Assembly (NCBI GenBank): GCA_965203865.1
Contig: OZ241916.1
Coordinates: 1,612,001-1,676,000 of the forward strand
Direction: 5' to 3'
Source of the DNA: G965200765 sp965203865
GTDB taxonomy: Bacteria > Pseudomonadota > Gammaproteobacteria > Arenicellales > JAJDZL01
Length of the DNA: 64,000 nucleotides
The notes under the pieces were generated by a model. The model saw only the letters and a list, made by a program, of their open reading frames with translations, had not been told where the DNA came from and ran no database searches. Shown here piece by piece: positions 18,092 through 28,056 of the stretch. Positions within the stretch are counted from its first letter, which is position 1, and each line of letters starts with the position of its first letter. The position numbers were made by a program, and so were the translations under genes.

Positions 18092-19387
18092 TTACCGATT
18101 GATTCCAGACACATCGCTGAGAGTACGCTCCTCTTCGGCAAGCCCTGGAATCCGCTTGCGCTCTGTTCTCCGAACAGAAACGTGCATCATAATTGTACTC
18201 AGTGCCACGATTCCGAACAACAGCATGAAAGAAGAAGTCCATATTCCCGTAAGATCTTTCAATACCCCAAACGCAATCGGCAGAACAAATCCCCCAAGTC
18301 CTCCAAACATGCCCACGACACCTCCAACAGAACCGACATGGTCCGGATAGTAAGCCGGTATGTATTTGTAGACAGCCGCTTTTCCAAGCGACATTACAAA
18401 GCCAAGAATGATTGAAAGTACAACAAATGCTGTGAGGTGAACTTCTATCGAAAATTCAATCGGACCATCAATTCCTTCAATGATATAGGTCGTATGCGGG
18501 TAGCTCATGACGAACAAACAAGCTAAAGATACAATGAAAGTGATATACATCACGACTCTGGCACCCCAAATATCTGACAGCCAGCCGCCGAATGCCCGGA
18601 AAACAGAACCCGGTAGTGAATATGCCGCCGCAAGCATGCCCGCCAGCGCAAGGTTCAGTTCATATGCCCCTACATAGAATCGCGGCAAGTACGACGCCAG
18701 TGCCACAAAGCCTCCGAATACAAAAAAATAGTATTTTGCGAACCGCCATACTTGAATGTTTCGTAATGATGCCAGCTGAGACAATGCGCTAGGCGGCCGT
18801 TCTCCCGATTGCTTTCTTTTTTGAAGTGCAGGGTCATCCTTGCTCAGAACATAAAACAGAACCGCTACAATTGCCAAAATCACAGCATATACCTGAGCTG
18901 TATGCTGCCAACCGACTGCCAGAACAAGAAACGGCGCCCCGAAATTGGTGACCGCAGCACCTACATTGCCCACTCCAAATATTCCAAGTGCTGTTCCTTG
19001 CCGCTCTTTGCTAAACCAGCGCGATGTGTAGGAAACACCGACAATGAAAGAACCTCCGGCAAGTCCCACGCCCAAAGCCGCAACAAGCATCATACCGTAG
19101 GATGTAACCGTTGACAGAAGATAGGTACATACCGCAGTCGCCAGCATTTGAAACGTAAAAATAATACGTCCTCCCAACTGCTCGGACCACACGCCAAGAA
19201 ACAGCCGGGATATCGAACCAGTCAGTATCGGAGTTGCAACCAGAAGTCCAAACTGAGATTCAGACAACCCCAGCTCTTCCTGAATACGAACCCCAATAAT
19301 TGAAAATATAGTCCAAACAGCAAAGCAAACGGTAAATGCGAATGTGCTAAGACCAAGTGCGCGATATTGATCAGATTTTGGCGGCAA
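18092..19387 (-). CDS. narK: NarK1-type nitrate/nitrite MFS transporter, second copy
   Basis: Inner-membrane major facilitator of the nitrate/nitrite porter family, 12 predicted helices, ~431 residues. The signature GLAGGSFIVGVSYTSRWF followed by GIFGVGNVGAAVTNFGAP is the nitrate-signature region. The start is set at TTG 19387: GGAGGGAG lies just upstream and the product begins LPPKSDQYRALGL, collinear with MPTVSDQYRALGL of the paralogue at 21125-22438. A longer frame from another TTG adds 11 residues that include the Shine-Dalgarno region. It lies downstream of narK2 after a ~375-base gap with its own non-coding region, so it may be transcribed separately. Confidence 0.88.
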   Translation of the reverse strand: MPPKSDQYRALGLSTFAFTVCFAVWTIFSIIGVRIQEELGLSESQFGLLVATPILTGSISRLFLGVWSEQLGGRIIFTFQMLATAVCTYLLSTVTSYGMMLVAALGVGLAGGSFIVGVSYTSRWFSKERQGTALGIFGVGNVGAAVTNFGAPFLVLAVGWQHTAQVYAVILAIVAVLFYVLSKDDPALQKRKQSGERPPSALSQLASLRNIQVWRFAKYYFFVFGGFVALASYLPRFYVGAYELNLALAGMLAAAYSLPGSVFRAFGGWLSDIWGARVVMYITFIVSLACLFVMSYPHTTYIIEGIDGPIEFSIEVHLTAFVVLSIILGFVMSLGKAAVYKYIPAYYPDHVGSVGGVVGMFGGLGGFVLPIAFGVLKDLTGIWTSSFMLLFGIVALSTIMMHVSVRRTERKRIPGLAEEERTLSDVSGINR

Positions 19388-19763
19388 TTTACTCCCTCCG
19401 ATACTGGTGAATCTTGACAACTAAATTCATGCGTAAGCAGTTCAAAAAAATATAAATTAACAAATGCCTCTGCATAAAATCAAGCCGTGCACAAGTTGTT
19501 GTAAAGCGATGTCAATGCTTGGCAGTCCAATGATTACAACTATGCCTGCTTTCATGCGAAAGCACTAATAATTATAGCGAAATCAACGCCAAGGTTTCAC
19601 CTATCAATAAGTGAATGCAGTGTCAATGACAATTTTGATGCCAATTTAAAAGTGCACTGGCGGGCTATCAAATGAAAAGCCCCGCTACAACCCAACCTCA
19701 ACCAATATAAGTCAACCGATTCAGCAATGAAAATTTGTATGATTAGACTGCTATCAGAAGTGC
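19388..19763. other. Gap between narK2 and second narK1
   Basis: About 375 bases, AT-rich, without a convincing gene. On the minus strand an imperfect hairpin (GCGGGGCT ... AGCCCGC, ~19655-19690) could end the narK1-narK2 transcript, but it lacks a U run. I see no clear FNR-type palindrome upstream of the second narK1. Confidence 0.35.
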
Positions 19764-21128
19764 TTAACAAGATATTTCGGCATTCTTGCGAGTGTAGAAC
19801 CACCATGTCATGCATACACAGACAGCATAAAAGATGACAAACGCAACCAAGGCCGAATTCGGTTCTCCTGTCATCGCAATCGATGTCCCGTAGCTCTTTG
19901 GAATAAAGAAGGCGCCGTATGCTGCTATCGCAGACGTAAAGCCGATGATGGCCGCCGATTCCCGCTCGGCTTGCTGCTGGATCGTCTCAGGGCTTTTCCC
20001 CGCTTCCAGACGCGCAACCTCCTTGTGAAAAATAACCGGAATCATCTGAAAAGTGGAGGCATTGCCTATGCCTGTTGCGATGAACAGTATCATGAACATC
20101 GTAAAAAATCCCCAGAAAGCACCTGCTTCTTCTTTGATACCCAAGAAAAACAGTACACCGATAACTGCAAGAATCATTGCAAGAAATGTCCAGAAAGTCA
20201 CTCGACCACCGCCGTACTTGTCTGAAACCCACCCCGTAGCCGCACGACTTAATGCACCGAGCAACGGTCCCAGGAAAACATACGCCAGCACATTAATGTC
20301 GGGGAACTGCGTTTTTGCCAGTAGTGGAAACCCGGCCGAGTAGCCGATAAATGAGCCAAACGTGCCAGTGTACAGCACGCACATGATCCAGTTATGCTTG
20401 CGCTGGAAAATTATTGACTGCTGTTTGAACGACGACTTTGCATCGGCAATGTCGTTCATTCCAAACCATGCTGCAACGCTTGACAGCGCAACGAACGGCA
20501 CCCATATAAAGCCAGCATTCTGCAGCCATATTTTTCCGCCGTCCAGTAATTCTTGAGGTTCCCCCCCAATTGCGCCAAATACCCCGAATGTAATCACAAT
20601 CGGAACTACAAATTGCATCACGCTAACCCCGGCATTCCCCAAGCCTGCATTCAGGGCGAGCGCATTGCCCTTTGTCTTGCGCGGAAAGAAAAATGAAATA
20701 TTGGCCATGGAAGATGCAAAGTTTCCTCCGCCGAGACCGCAAAGCAAAGCCAAAATCAAGAACACAAAGTAAGGTGTTTCCGAATTTTGCACTGCTAAAC
20801 CGATTCCAAATGCGGGTATCAGGAGCGATGCAGTGGAAAGAGCGGTCCATCTCCGTCCACCGAATATCGGTACCATGAAACTATAGAAAATCCGAAGCGT
20901 AGCACCTGACAAGCCAGGCAAGGCAGCAAGCCAAAAAAGCTGGTTCGTGGAGTATTCAAACCCGACTGCCGGCAGCTTTGCGACAACAACTGACCATACA
21001 AGCCATACTGAGAATGCCAGCAGCAATGCCGGTATTGAAATCCAAAGATTGCGGGTCGCTATTGCCTGCCCTTTTTCCGACCAGAATTGCTCGTCATCGG
21101 GTCGCCACTCGGTAAGAATCCTGCTCAT
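19764..21128 (-). CDS. narK2: NarK2-type nitrate/nitrite antiporter
   Basis: The 454-residue 12-helix MFS protein belongs to the second nitrate-porter subgroup, typically assigned to nitrate/nitrite exchange during denitrification or nitrate respiration. Signature regions are GLGGGNFASSMANISFFFP and GNALALNAGLGNAGVSVMQF. Its ATG overlaps the stop of the upstream narK1 by four bases (ATGA), so translation is probably coupled. In some denitrifiers these two proteins are fused into one 24-helix polypeptide; here they remain separate but coupled. Divergent from narGHJI. Confidence 0.9.
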   Translation of the reverse strand: MSRILTEWRPDDEQFWSEKGQAIATRNLWISIPALLLAFSVWLVWSVVVAKLPAVGFEYSTNQLFWLAALPGLSGATLRIFYSFMVPIFGGRRWTALSTASLLIPAFGIGLAVQNSETPYFVFLILALLCGLGGGNFASSMANISFFFPRKTKGNALALNAGLGNAGVSVMQFVVPIVITFGVFGAIGGEPQELLDGGKIWLQNAGFIWVPFVALSSVAAWFGMNDIADAKSSFKQQSIIFQRKHNWIMCVLYTGTFGSFIGYSAGFPLLAKTQFPDINVLAYVFLGPLLGALSRAATGWVSDKYGGGRVTFWTFLAMILAVIGVLFFLGIKEEAGAFWGFFTMFMILFIATGIGNASTFQMIPVIFHKEVARLEAGKSPETIQQQAERESAAIIGFTSAIAAYGAFFIPKSYGTSIAMTGEPNSALVAFVIFYAVCVCMTWWFYTRKNAEISC

Positions 21129-22438
21129 TTTACTTCCTCCCCAACACCGTATGGTTTGTCTGGAACATCACTAAGAAATTTTTCTGCTTTAAGAGTGGGT
21201 ATTCGCTTGTGCTCCATTCTCCGTATCGCAACATGCATCCACACTGTGCTGACAAATACAACGACAAACAGCAGCATGAATGACGAAGTCCACACTTCGA
21301 GCCAATCGTTCAAAATTCCAAACACTATCGGAAGCACAAACCCTCCAAGCCCACCAATCATGCCGACCAAGCCGCCTACAGAGCCAACATGATTCGGATA
21401 GTATACCGGAATATGCTTGTATACCGCTGCCTTGCCAAGAGACATCACAAAACCCAGCACTATGGTAATCATTACAAACAGCACCAAATTGACTTCAATG
21501 GTAAATTCAATCGGACCGTTTATGCCTTCAACAACATAAGAAGTTTCCGGATAACTCATAATGAACAGACAAATCAACGATACAATGAACGTTGCATACA
21601 TCACTGCTCTAGCACCCCACTTGTCTGACATCCAGCCGCCCAAGGCGCGAAAAACTGAACCGGGTAGCGAATAAGCAGCCGCAAGCATTCCGGCAACCGC
21701 AAGATTCAGTTCATATGCCCCAACATAAAATCTCGGCAAGTAAGATGCCAAAGCAACAAAACCGCCAAACACAAAGAAGTAGTAGGTTGCAAATCTCCAC
21801 ACCTGAAGGTTGCGCAACGGGTCCAATTGCTCCTTTGCAGTCGGCGGACGCTTGCCTTCTTTCTTGCGCGCTACAAGTGCCGGGTCATCCTTGCTCAAAA
21901 AATAGAATGCTACCGCAACAATTGCGAGAACAACAGCATAGACTTGCGCAGTCTGCTCCCATCCCAATGCAAGCACCAAGAACGGTGCGCCAAAGTTTGT
22001 CACTGCTGCACCGACATTCCCGACACCGAATATTCCAAGCGCTGTGCCTTGGCGCTCCTCGCTAAACCAGCGCGATGTGTAAGCTATACCAACAATAAAT
22101 GACCCTCCGGCAAGCCCGACTCCAAGAGCAGCTACCAGAAACATCCCGTAAGTAGTTACAGACGACAGCAGATAAGTGCAAACTGCAGTTATCAGCATTT
22201 GAAAGGTGTAGACAATTCGGCCGCCTAGTTGCTCGGTCCATACGCCTAGAAAAATTCTGGAAATTGAACCTGTCAGCACTGGTGTTGCGACCAGCAAGCC
22301 AAACTGTGTTTCGGTCAAACCCAATTCTTGCTGAATTCGAACCCCGATTATTGAAAATATGGTCCAAACAGCAAAGCAAATCGTAAATGCAAAAGTGCTT
22401 AGACCAAGTGCACGATATTGATCAGATACAGTGGGCAT
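21125..22438 (-). CDS. narK1: NarK1-type nitrate/nitrite MFS transporter, first copy
   Basis: The ~437-residue MFS porter for nitrate import or exchange carries GLAGGSFIVGIAYTSRWF and GIFGVGNVGAAVTNFGAP. The ATG at 22438 is chosen: GGAG lies 6 bases upstream inside an earlier ATG, and the product then starts MPTVSDQYRALGL. It is first gene of the minus-strand narK1-narK2 pair and divergent from narG across a ~310-base regulatory gap. It is highly similar throughout to the second copy at 18092-19387, indicating duplication of narK1 around narK2. Confidence 0.92.
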   Translation of the reverse strand: MPTVSDQYRALGLSTFAFTICFAVWTIFSIIGVRIQQELGLTETQFGLLVATPVLTGSISRIFLGVWTEQLGGRIVYTFQMLITAVCTYLLSSVTTYGMFLVAALGVGLAGGSFIVGIAYTSRWFSEERQGTALGIFGVGNVGAAVTNFGAPFLVLALGWEQTAQVYAVVLAIVAVAFYFLSKDDPALVARKKEGKRPPTAKEQLDPLRNLQVWRFATYYFFVFGGFVALASYLPRFYVGAYELNLAVAGMLAAAYSLPGSVFRALGGWMSDKWGARAVMYATFIVSLICLFIMSYPETSYVVEGINGPIEFTIEVNLVLFVMITIVLGFVMSLGKAAVYKHIPVYYPNHVGSVGGLVGMIGGLGGFVLPIVFGILNDWLEVWTSSFMLLFVVVFVSTVWMHVAIRRMEHKRIPTLKAEKFLSDVPDKPYGVGEEVK

Positions 22439-22630
22439 AATTTTCTCCATGAAAAAGAAACAAGCAATTTCGAACTCTTGCTCAGTTCCACCAGCCTGTT
22501 TCCATTGCCGTCATTCCATTGATAAATTCCTTAACTCCTTAACTCAATCCCTTCAAAGGAAACTTGCTTCCCTAGTATAAATTATAAGTTTGTATTCGAT
22601 AGTTTATTATGAATAATTATGCTTGCTTAC

Positions 22631-22644
22631 TTGCGAAGTCGCAA
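22631..22644. promoter_or_regulatory. CRP/FNR-family palindrome between narK1 and narG
   Basis: TTGCGAAGTCGCAA is a perfect inverted repeat with the 5-4-5 spacing of CRP/FNR-superfamily sites (TTGCG-N4-CGCAA; compare TTGAT-N4-ATCAA for FNR). Its centre is ~114 bases before narG and ~200 before narK1. A TATATA at 22697-22702 could be the narG -10 box, putting the site near -71. Probably the operator for an oxygen- or NO-responsive regulator (inference). Confidence 0.55.
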
Positions 22645-22751
22645 AAAATATATCAATAAAATATTTGATTTTTGTATTTGTTTAGTGTTAGAGTTTTATA
22701 TAGCAACCAAGCTACAAATAATCAGGTAAATGGCAATGGAAGGCCGATGAA

Positions 22752-25700
22752 ATGAGTCACTTTTTAGACCGACTTGTGTTTTTCAACAGAAAGACTGAGA
22801 GTTTTTCAGGAGGACACGGAATCACCACAAACGAGGACCGTGGTTGGGAAGAAGGCTACCGTCAACGTTGGCAGCACGATAAAATCGTCAGGTCTACTCA
22901 CGGTGTAAACTGCACTGGCTCCTGCAGCTGGAAAATCTATGTGAAGGGCGGCATTGTAACTTGGGAAACCCAGTACACTGACTACCCGCGTACTCGCCCG
23001 GAAATGCCAAACCACGAACCGCGAGGATGCTCACGCGGAGCCAGCTACAGCTGGTACTTATACAGCGGCAATCGCTTGAAATACCCCATGGTTCGCAAGA
23101 GTTTGCTACGCTTATGGCGCAAAGCTCGAGAAACAGCCAGTCCAGTCGACGCATGGATGTCAATAGTTGAAAATCAAGAAAGCGTAAAAAGCTACCAGCA
23201 AGCGAGGGGTCGAGGCGGCTTTATTCGCTCCAGCTGGGACGAAGTGAATGAAATCATTGCAGCAGCCAATATCTACACGATTCGCAAGTGGGGACCAGAT
23301 CGAATCATCGGATTTTCACCAATTCCTGCAATGTCAATGGTATCGTATGCAGCCGGTTCGCGTTATTTGTCACTTATTGGCGGCGTTTGCATGTCGTTTT
23401 ACGACTGGTACTGCGACCTGCCCCCGTCAAGCCCTCAAACATGGGGGGAACAAACCGATGTTCCAGAAAGTGCGGACTGGTACAACTCCTCGTTTCTGAT
23501 TCTGTGGGGGTCGAATGTCCCTCAAACTCGCACGCCAGATGCACACTTCTATACAGAAGTTCGGTACAAGGGAGCCCAGTCAGTTGTTATAACCCCAGAC
23601 TATTCGGAAGCTGCAAAATTCAGCGACCTGTGGCTTCATCCCAAGCAAGGCACCGACTCGGCAATTGCCATGGCCATGGGGCATGTAATTCTGCGTGAAT
23701 TCTATTTGAACCAGCAGTCCGAGTACTTTACCGACTATGCTCGTAAATACACAGATTTTCCCATGCTTGTTCAAATGGTTGAGCGCGACGGAAACTGGAT
23801 TCCAGACAGATTCTTGCGGGCGAGCGACTTTGAGGATAATTTGGGAGAATCCAACAACCCGGACTGGAAAACGGTTGCTTACGATAACAAGCAGAACAAC
23901 CTGGTTGTTCCCAACGGATCTATCGGATTTCGCTGGGGCGAGGGCGGCAAGTGGAATCTTGAAGAACGCAGTGGAAACAATGATGAAGTAACACTCCGTC
24001 TTTCGCTTGCGGAAAGCAGAGATGATATTGTTGCTGCCGCATTTCCCTATTTTGGCGGTCGTGCATACGAGCCATTCACCTCTACAGACCATCCGGAAGT
24101 CCTGGAGCGAAATATTCCTGTCAAGCGTATAAACACTGGGTCCTCCCAGGTTGTTGTCGCTACGGTCTTCGACTTGTTTTGTGCCAACTACGGCCTTGAC
24201 CGAGGATTTGGCGGCAACAATGTTGCTTCGGACTTTAATGAGAACATCCCGTATACACCCGCATGGCAAGAACCCATAACCGGAGTTTCTGCTGAACAAG
24301 TCGTTGCTGTGGCGCGTGCATTTGCCAGCAACGCCGACAAAACCAATGGAAAGTCCATGGTTATTCTTGGGGCCGGACTTAACCACTGGTACCACATGGA
24401 TATGATCTACCGGGGAATTATCAATATTCTTGTTATGTGCGGATGCGTCGGCCAGTCCGGCGGAGGCTGGTCCCACTATGTTGGCCAAGAAAAACTTCGA
24501 CCTCAGTCCGGATGGTTGCCGCTAGCATTTGCTCTGGACTGGAATCGTCCGCCGCGACAGATGAACTCAACTTCATTCTGGTATGCGCACACTGACCAAT
24601 GGCGATACGAAAAACTTACCGTTTCCGAGATCCTGTCTCCTACGGCACCTGATTTGCCATGGGACGGTTCACTAATTGACTTCAATGTACGCGCCGAACG
24701 CATGGGATGGTTGCCATCAGCACCACAGCTGAATAAAAATCCAATCAATGTTGCTGAAGAAGCGAAAAATTCAGGTCAAGAAATTCAAGACTATATTGTT
24801 GACAAGTTGAAGTCGGGGGATATCGGATTTGCCAGCGAAACTCCTGACTCCCCTTCCTGCTTCCCCAGAAATCTGTTTGTCTGGCGTTCCAACTTGCTTG
24901 GCTCCAGCGGCAAGGGACACGAATATTTTTTAAAGCATCTGCTCGGAACAAAGCACGGCGTTCAACACGAAGATCTGGGCAGTGAAGGCAAGGAAATACA
25001 TCAGGAAATCGCATGGGAGGACGCGGCGCCAGAGGGCAAACTGGATCTACTCTGCACAATTGATTTTCGCATGTCAACAACCTGTCTGTACTCGGATATT
25101 GTTCTACCAACTGCCACTTGGTATGAAAAAAACGATTTGAATACATCCGACATGCATCCATTTATTCATCCGCTATCGACAGCAGTTGACCCGGTTTGGG
25201 AATCTCGGAGTGACTGGGGCATCTTCAAGGGAATTGCGAAGGCATTTTCTGAAATTGCAAAAACCGAACTGGGCAGCCAAACCGACCTGGTATTGACTCC
25301 CATCCTTCATGACACACCTGCCGAACTTGCGCAGCCTCTTGAAGTTCAAGACTGGAAGCGCGGCGAATGCGAACCGCTTCCGGGCAAGACAATGCCTGCC
25401 ATTGCCACGGTGGAGCGAAACTACGGGGAAGTTTACAATCGCTTCATCTCTCTGGGCCCATTGATGGAAAAACTGGGCAATGGCGGGAAAGGAATGAGCT
25501 GGAACACATCAGACGAAGTTGAATTCCTGAAAGAATTGAACGGCATATTTGAAGATGGGCAAAGCGACGAAAGCAGAGTACGCATTGATTCCGACATAGA
25601 TGCCGCAGAGGTCATACTTGCTCTTGCACCGGAAACCAATGGCGAAGTAGCAGTAAAGGCTTGGCAGTCCCTTTCCAAGGCAACCGGTCGCGAACACCGT

Positions 25701-26474
25701 CATTTGGCGGCACCACGCGAACATGAAAAACTTCGATTTCGCGACCTGCAGTCGCAACCGCGCAAGATCATTTCTTCTCCAATTTGGTCCGGGCTGGAAT
25801 CTGAAAATGTCAGCTACAATGCCGGATACACAAATGTACACGAGTTGATCCCGTGGAGAACATTGACAGGAAGACAGCAGCTGTATCAAGATCACTTGTG
25901 GATGCGAGCGTTTGGGGAGCAATTGTGCGTTTACAAGCCGCCCGTCGATCTGAAAACCATTGCACCAACAGCGGAGCGCAACAGCAACGGCAATCCTGAA
26001 ATTGTCCTGAACTTCATCACGCCGCACCAAAAATGGGGAATTCATAGCACCTATACAGACAACCTGCTGCTGCTAACTCTATCCAGAGGCGGTCCGATTG
26101 TCTGGATCAGCGAAACCGATGCAGAATTGGCGGGCATAGAGGACAACGACTGGATTGAAGCCTACAATATAAACGGCGCGCTTACAGCGCGCGCTGTTGT
26201 TTCGCAACGTATCAAGCCCGGAATTGCTCTGATGTACCATGCACAGGAAAAAATCGTCAATGTACCCGGGTCGGAAGTCACCGGCACTAGAGGGGGAATT
26301 CACAATTCAGTTACTCGAACCATCCCCAAGCCAACTCACATGATCGGTGGATACGCACAGCAAAGCTACGGTTTCAACTACTATGGCACAGTGGGAGCAA
26401 ACCGCGACGAGTTTATTGTAGTACGTAAAATGGCAAAAGTTGACTGGTTGAACGAAGCTGTGTCAAATGCCTGA
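22752..26474 (+). CDS. narG: Respiratory nitrate reductase alpha subunit NarG
   Basis: The 1240-residue molybdenum subunit reduces nitrate to nitrite on the cytoplasmic side of the inner membrane. It is collinear with E. coli NarG. The FS0 cluster ligands are His50, Cys54, Cys58 (THGVNCTGSCSW) and Cys93 (RGCSRGAS). The molybdenum-ligating Asp sits in YDWYCDLPP. The bis-MGD binding regions WGSNVPQTRTPDAHF, GAGLNHWYHMD and CGCVGQSGGGW are intact, as is the C-terminal TPKP-type block (IPKPTHMIGGYA). The protein starts without a Tat-like signal, as usual for NarG. First gene of narGHJI plus a parvulin gene; divergent from narK1-narK2. Confidence 0.98.
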   Translation: MSHFLDRLVFFNRKTESFSGGHGITTNEDRGWEEGYRQRWQHDKIVRSTHGVNCTGSCSWKIYVKGGIVTWETQYTDYPRTRPEMPNHEPRGCSRGASYSWYLYSGNRLKYPMVRKSLLRLWRKARETASPVDAWMSIVENQESVKSYQQARGRGGFIRSSWDEVNEIIAAANIYTIRKWGPDRIIGFSPIPAMSMVSYAAGSRYLSLIGGVCMSFYDWYCDLPPSSPQTWGEQTDVPESADWYNSSFLILWGSNVPQTRTPDAHFYTEVRYKGAQSVVITPDYSEAAKFSDLWLHPKQGTDSAIAMAMGHVILREFYLNQQSEYFTDYARKYTDFPMLVQMVERDGNWIPDRFLRASDFEDNLGESNNPDWKTVAYDNKQNNLVVPNGSIGFRWGEGGKWNLEERSGNNDEVTLRLSLAESRDDIVAAAFPYFGGRAYEPFTSTDHPEVLERNIPVKRINTGSSQVVVATVFDLFCANYGLDRGFGGNNVASDFNENIPYTPAWQEPITGVSAEQVVAVARAFASNADKTNGKSMVILGAGLNHWYHMDMIYRGIINILVMCGCVGQSGGGWSHYVGQEKLRPQSGWLPLAFALDWNRPPRQMNSTSFWYAHTDQWRYEKLTVSEILSPTAPDLPWDGSLIDFNVRAERMGWLPSAPQLNKNPINVAEEAKNSGQEIQDYIVDKLKSGDIGFASETPDSPSCFPRNLFVWRSNLLGSSGKGHEYFLKHLLGTKHGVQHEDLGSEGKEIHQEIAWEDAAPEGKLDLLCTIDFRMSTTCLYSDIVLPTATWYEKNDLNTSDMHPFIHPLSTAVDPVWESRSDWGIFKGIAKAFSEIAKTELGSQTDLVLTPILHDTPAELAQPLEVQDWKRGECEPLPGKTMPAIATVERNYGEVYNRFISLGPLMEKLGNGGKGMSWNTSDEVEFLKELNGIFEDGQSDESRVRIDSDIDAAEVILALAPETNGEVAVKAWQSLSKATGREHRHLAAPREHEKLRFRDLQSQPRKIISSPIWSGLESENVSYNAGYTNVHELIPWRTLTGRQQLYQDHLWMRAFGEQLCVYKPPVDLKTIAPTAERNSNGNPEIVLNFITPHQKWGIHSTYTDNLLLLTLSRGGPIVWISETDAELAGIEDNDWIEAYNINGALTARAVVSQRIKPGIALMYHAQEKIVNVPGSEVTGTRGGIHNSVTRTIPKPTHMIGGYAQQSYGFNYYGTVGANRDEFIVVRKMAKVDWLNEAVSNA

Positions 26475-26514
26475 TGAACCTTTACCACACTTTGAACCAT
26501 AAGGAAGATATTCA

Positions 26515-28056
26515 ATGAAAATTCGCGCACAAATCGGCATGGTGCTTAATCTGGACAAGTGCATAGGTTGTCATACTTGCTCGGTAACCTGCAAGAATGT
26601 CTGGACCAGTCGGGAAGGCATGGAGTATGCCTGGTTCAACAATGTGGAGACCAAGCCGGGAGTTGGCTATCCAAGCGAGTGGGAGAATCAGAATCGCTGG
26701 AATGGCGGCTGGACGAGGACTTCTTCCGGCAAAATCCGACCCAGAATCGGTGGCAAGTGGCGAATACTCTCCAAACTGTTCGCCAATCCCGACCTTCCTG
26801 AAATCGACGACTACTATGAGCCGTTTACTTTTGACTATGAAATTCTTCAGAATTCACCTGAGAGCGAGCATCCTCCCACCGCACGCCCCCGCTCTCTTAT
26901 ATCAGGCGAGCGAATGGAAAAAATCGAAGCAGGACCAAACTGGGAAGAAATATTGGGCGGCGAGTTTTCAAAGCGTTCAAAGGATTCCAACTTCAAAGAT
27001 ATTGAAAAAGAAATTTACGGGCAATTTGAAAATACATTCATGATGTATTTGCCGCGCCTTTGTGAACACTGCCTTAATCCGAGTTGCGTTGCCTCCTGCC
27101 CCTCCGGTGCAATTTACAAACGGGAAGACGACGGCATCGTATTGATTGACCAGGACAAGTGCAGGGGCTGGAGAATGTGTATTTCAGGATGCCCCTACAA
27201 GAAAATCTACTACAACTGGCAAAGCGGAAAATCCGAAAAATGCATACTGTGCTACCCGCGACTTGAAGAAGGCGAGCCGACCGTTTGCTCGGAAACCTGT
27301 GTTGGACGTATTCGCTATATCGGCGTCATCCTTTATGATGCTGACAAGATTGCCGAAGCCGCCAGTGTGGAAGATGAGCAAGATCTGTATGAAGCCCACT
27401 TGAAAGTTTTTCTCGACCCGAACGACCCGTCGATTCAGGACCAAGCGCAACGCGATGGTGTCCCAAGAGCATGGGTCAGGGCAGCTGCGAATTCACCAAT
27501 CTGGAAAATGGCAATGGATTGGAAAATCGCTTTTCCTCTGCATCCGGAATACCGTACTCTGCCAATGGTGTGGTACGTGCCGCCACTTTCTCCAATTCAA
27601 TCGGCTGCGGCAACCGGTCATATTGGAACAAGCGACGGGATTCCGGATGTGAATTCATTGCGAATTCCGGTTCGCTACCTCGCCAATCTGCTCACCGCAG
27701 GCAAAGAGCAACCAGTAATTGCCGCACTGGAGCGCATGCTTGCAATGCGCGCCTACATGCGTACAAAGACTGTGGAAGGTGTAATCGACGAAAATATTCC
27801 AGAACGAGTTGGACTGGATGTACATCAGATTGAGGACATGTTTCAATTGATGTCCATTGCCAATTATGAAGACCGATTTGTCATTCCTACCACGCATCGG
27901 GAAATTGATGAAAATGCCCAGGTCTTGCGCGGCGGTTGCGGATTTTCCTTTGGAGATGGCTGCGTCGATACGAAAAAGCAAAATCCTTTTGCAATAACTC
28001 CGTCAACCTCGGCTTCAAATGCACGAACAAGCGTTATGGTAGAGATGCAGAAATGA
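26515..28056 (+). CDS. narH: Nitrate reductase beta subunit NarH
   Basis: The 513-residue electron-transfer subunit passes electrons from NarI hemes to NarG through one [3Fe-4S] and three [4Fe-4S] clusters. Cysteine motifs are CIGCHTCSVTCKNVW near the N-terminus, CEHCLNPSCVASCPSGA, CRGWRMCISGCPYKK (Trp in place of a cysteine, the hallmark of the [3Fe-4S] cluster) and CILCYPRLEEGEPTVCSETC. AAGGA precedes the ATG by 9 bases. The 3' end overlaps narJ by ATGA. Confidence 0.98.
   Translation: MKIRAQIGMVLNLDKCIGCHTCSVTCKNVWTSREGMEYAWFNNVETKPGVGYPSEWENQNRWNGGWTRTSSGKIRPRIGGKWRILSKLFANPDLPEIDDYYEPFTFDYEILQNSPESEHPPTARPRSLISGERMEKIEAGPNWEEILGGEFSKRSKDSNFKDIEKEIYGQFENTFMMYLPRLCEHCLNPSCVASCPSGAIYKREDDGIVLIDQDKCRGWRMCISGCPYKKIYYNWQSGKSEKCILCYPRLEEGEPTVCSETCVGRIRYIGVILYDADKIAEAASVEDEQDLYEAHLKVFLDPNDPSIQDQAQRDGVPRAWVRAAANSPIWKMAMDWKIAFPLHPEYRTLPMVWYVPPLSPIQSAAATGHIGTSDGIPDVNSLRIPVRYLANLLTAGKEQPVIAALERMLAMRAYMRTKTVEGVIDENIPERVGLDVHQIEDMFQLMSIANYEDRFVIPTTHREIDENAQVLRGGCGFSFGDGCVDTKKQNPFAITPSTSASNARTSVMVEMQK

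Noticed and set aside
19764..22438. Single fused NarK1-NarK2 gene broken by a frameshift
   Set aside because: Each gene has its own start with a clean ATGA overlap; this is translational coupling of two complete 12-helix proteins, not a broken fusion.
22652..22669. ATCAA-N8-TTGAT inverted repeat in the narK1-narG gap, first taken as an FNR box
   Set aside because: The half-sites are in the wrong orientation and spacing for FNR (TTGAT-N4-ATCAA); the nearby TTGCG-N4-CGCAA palindrome is the better candidate.
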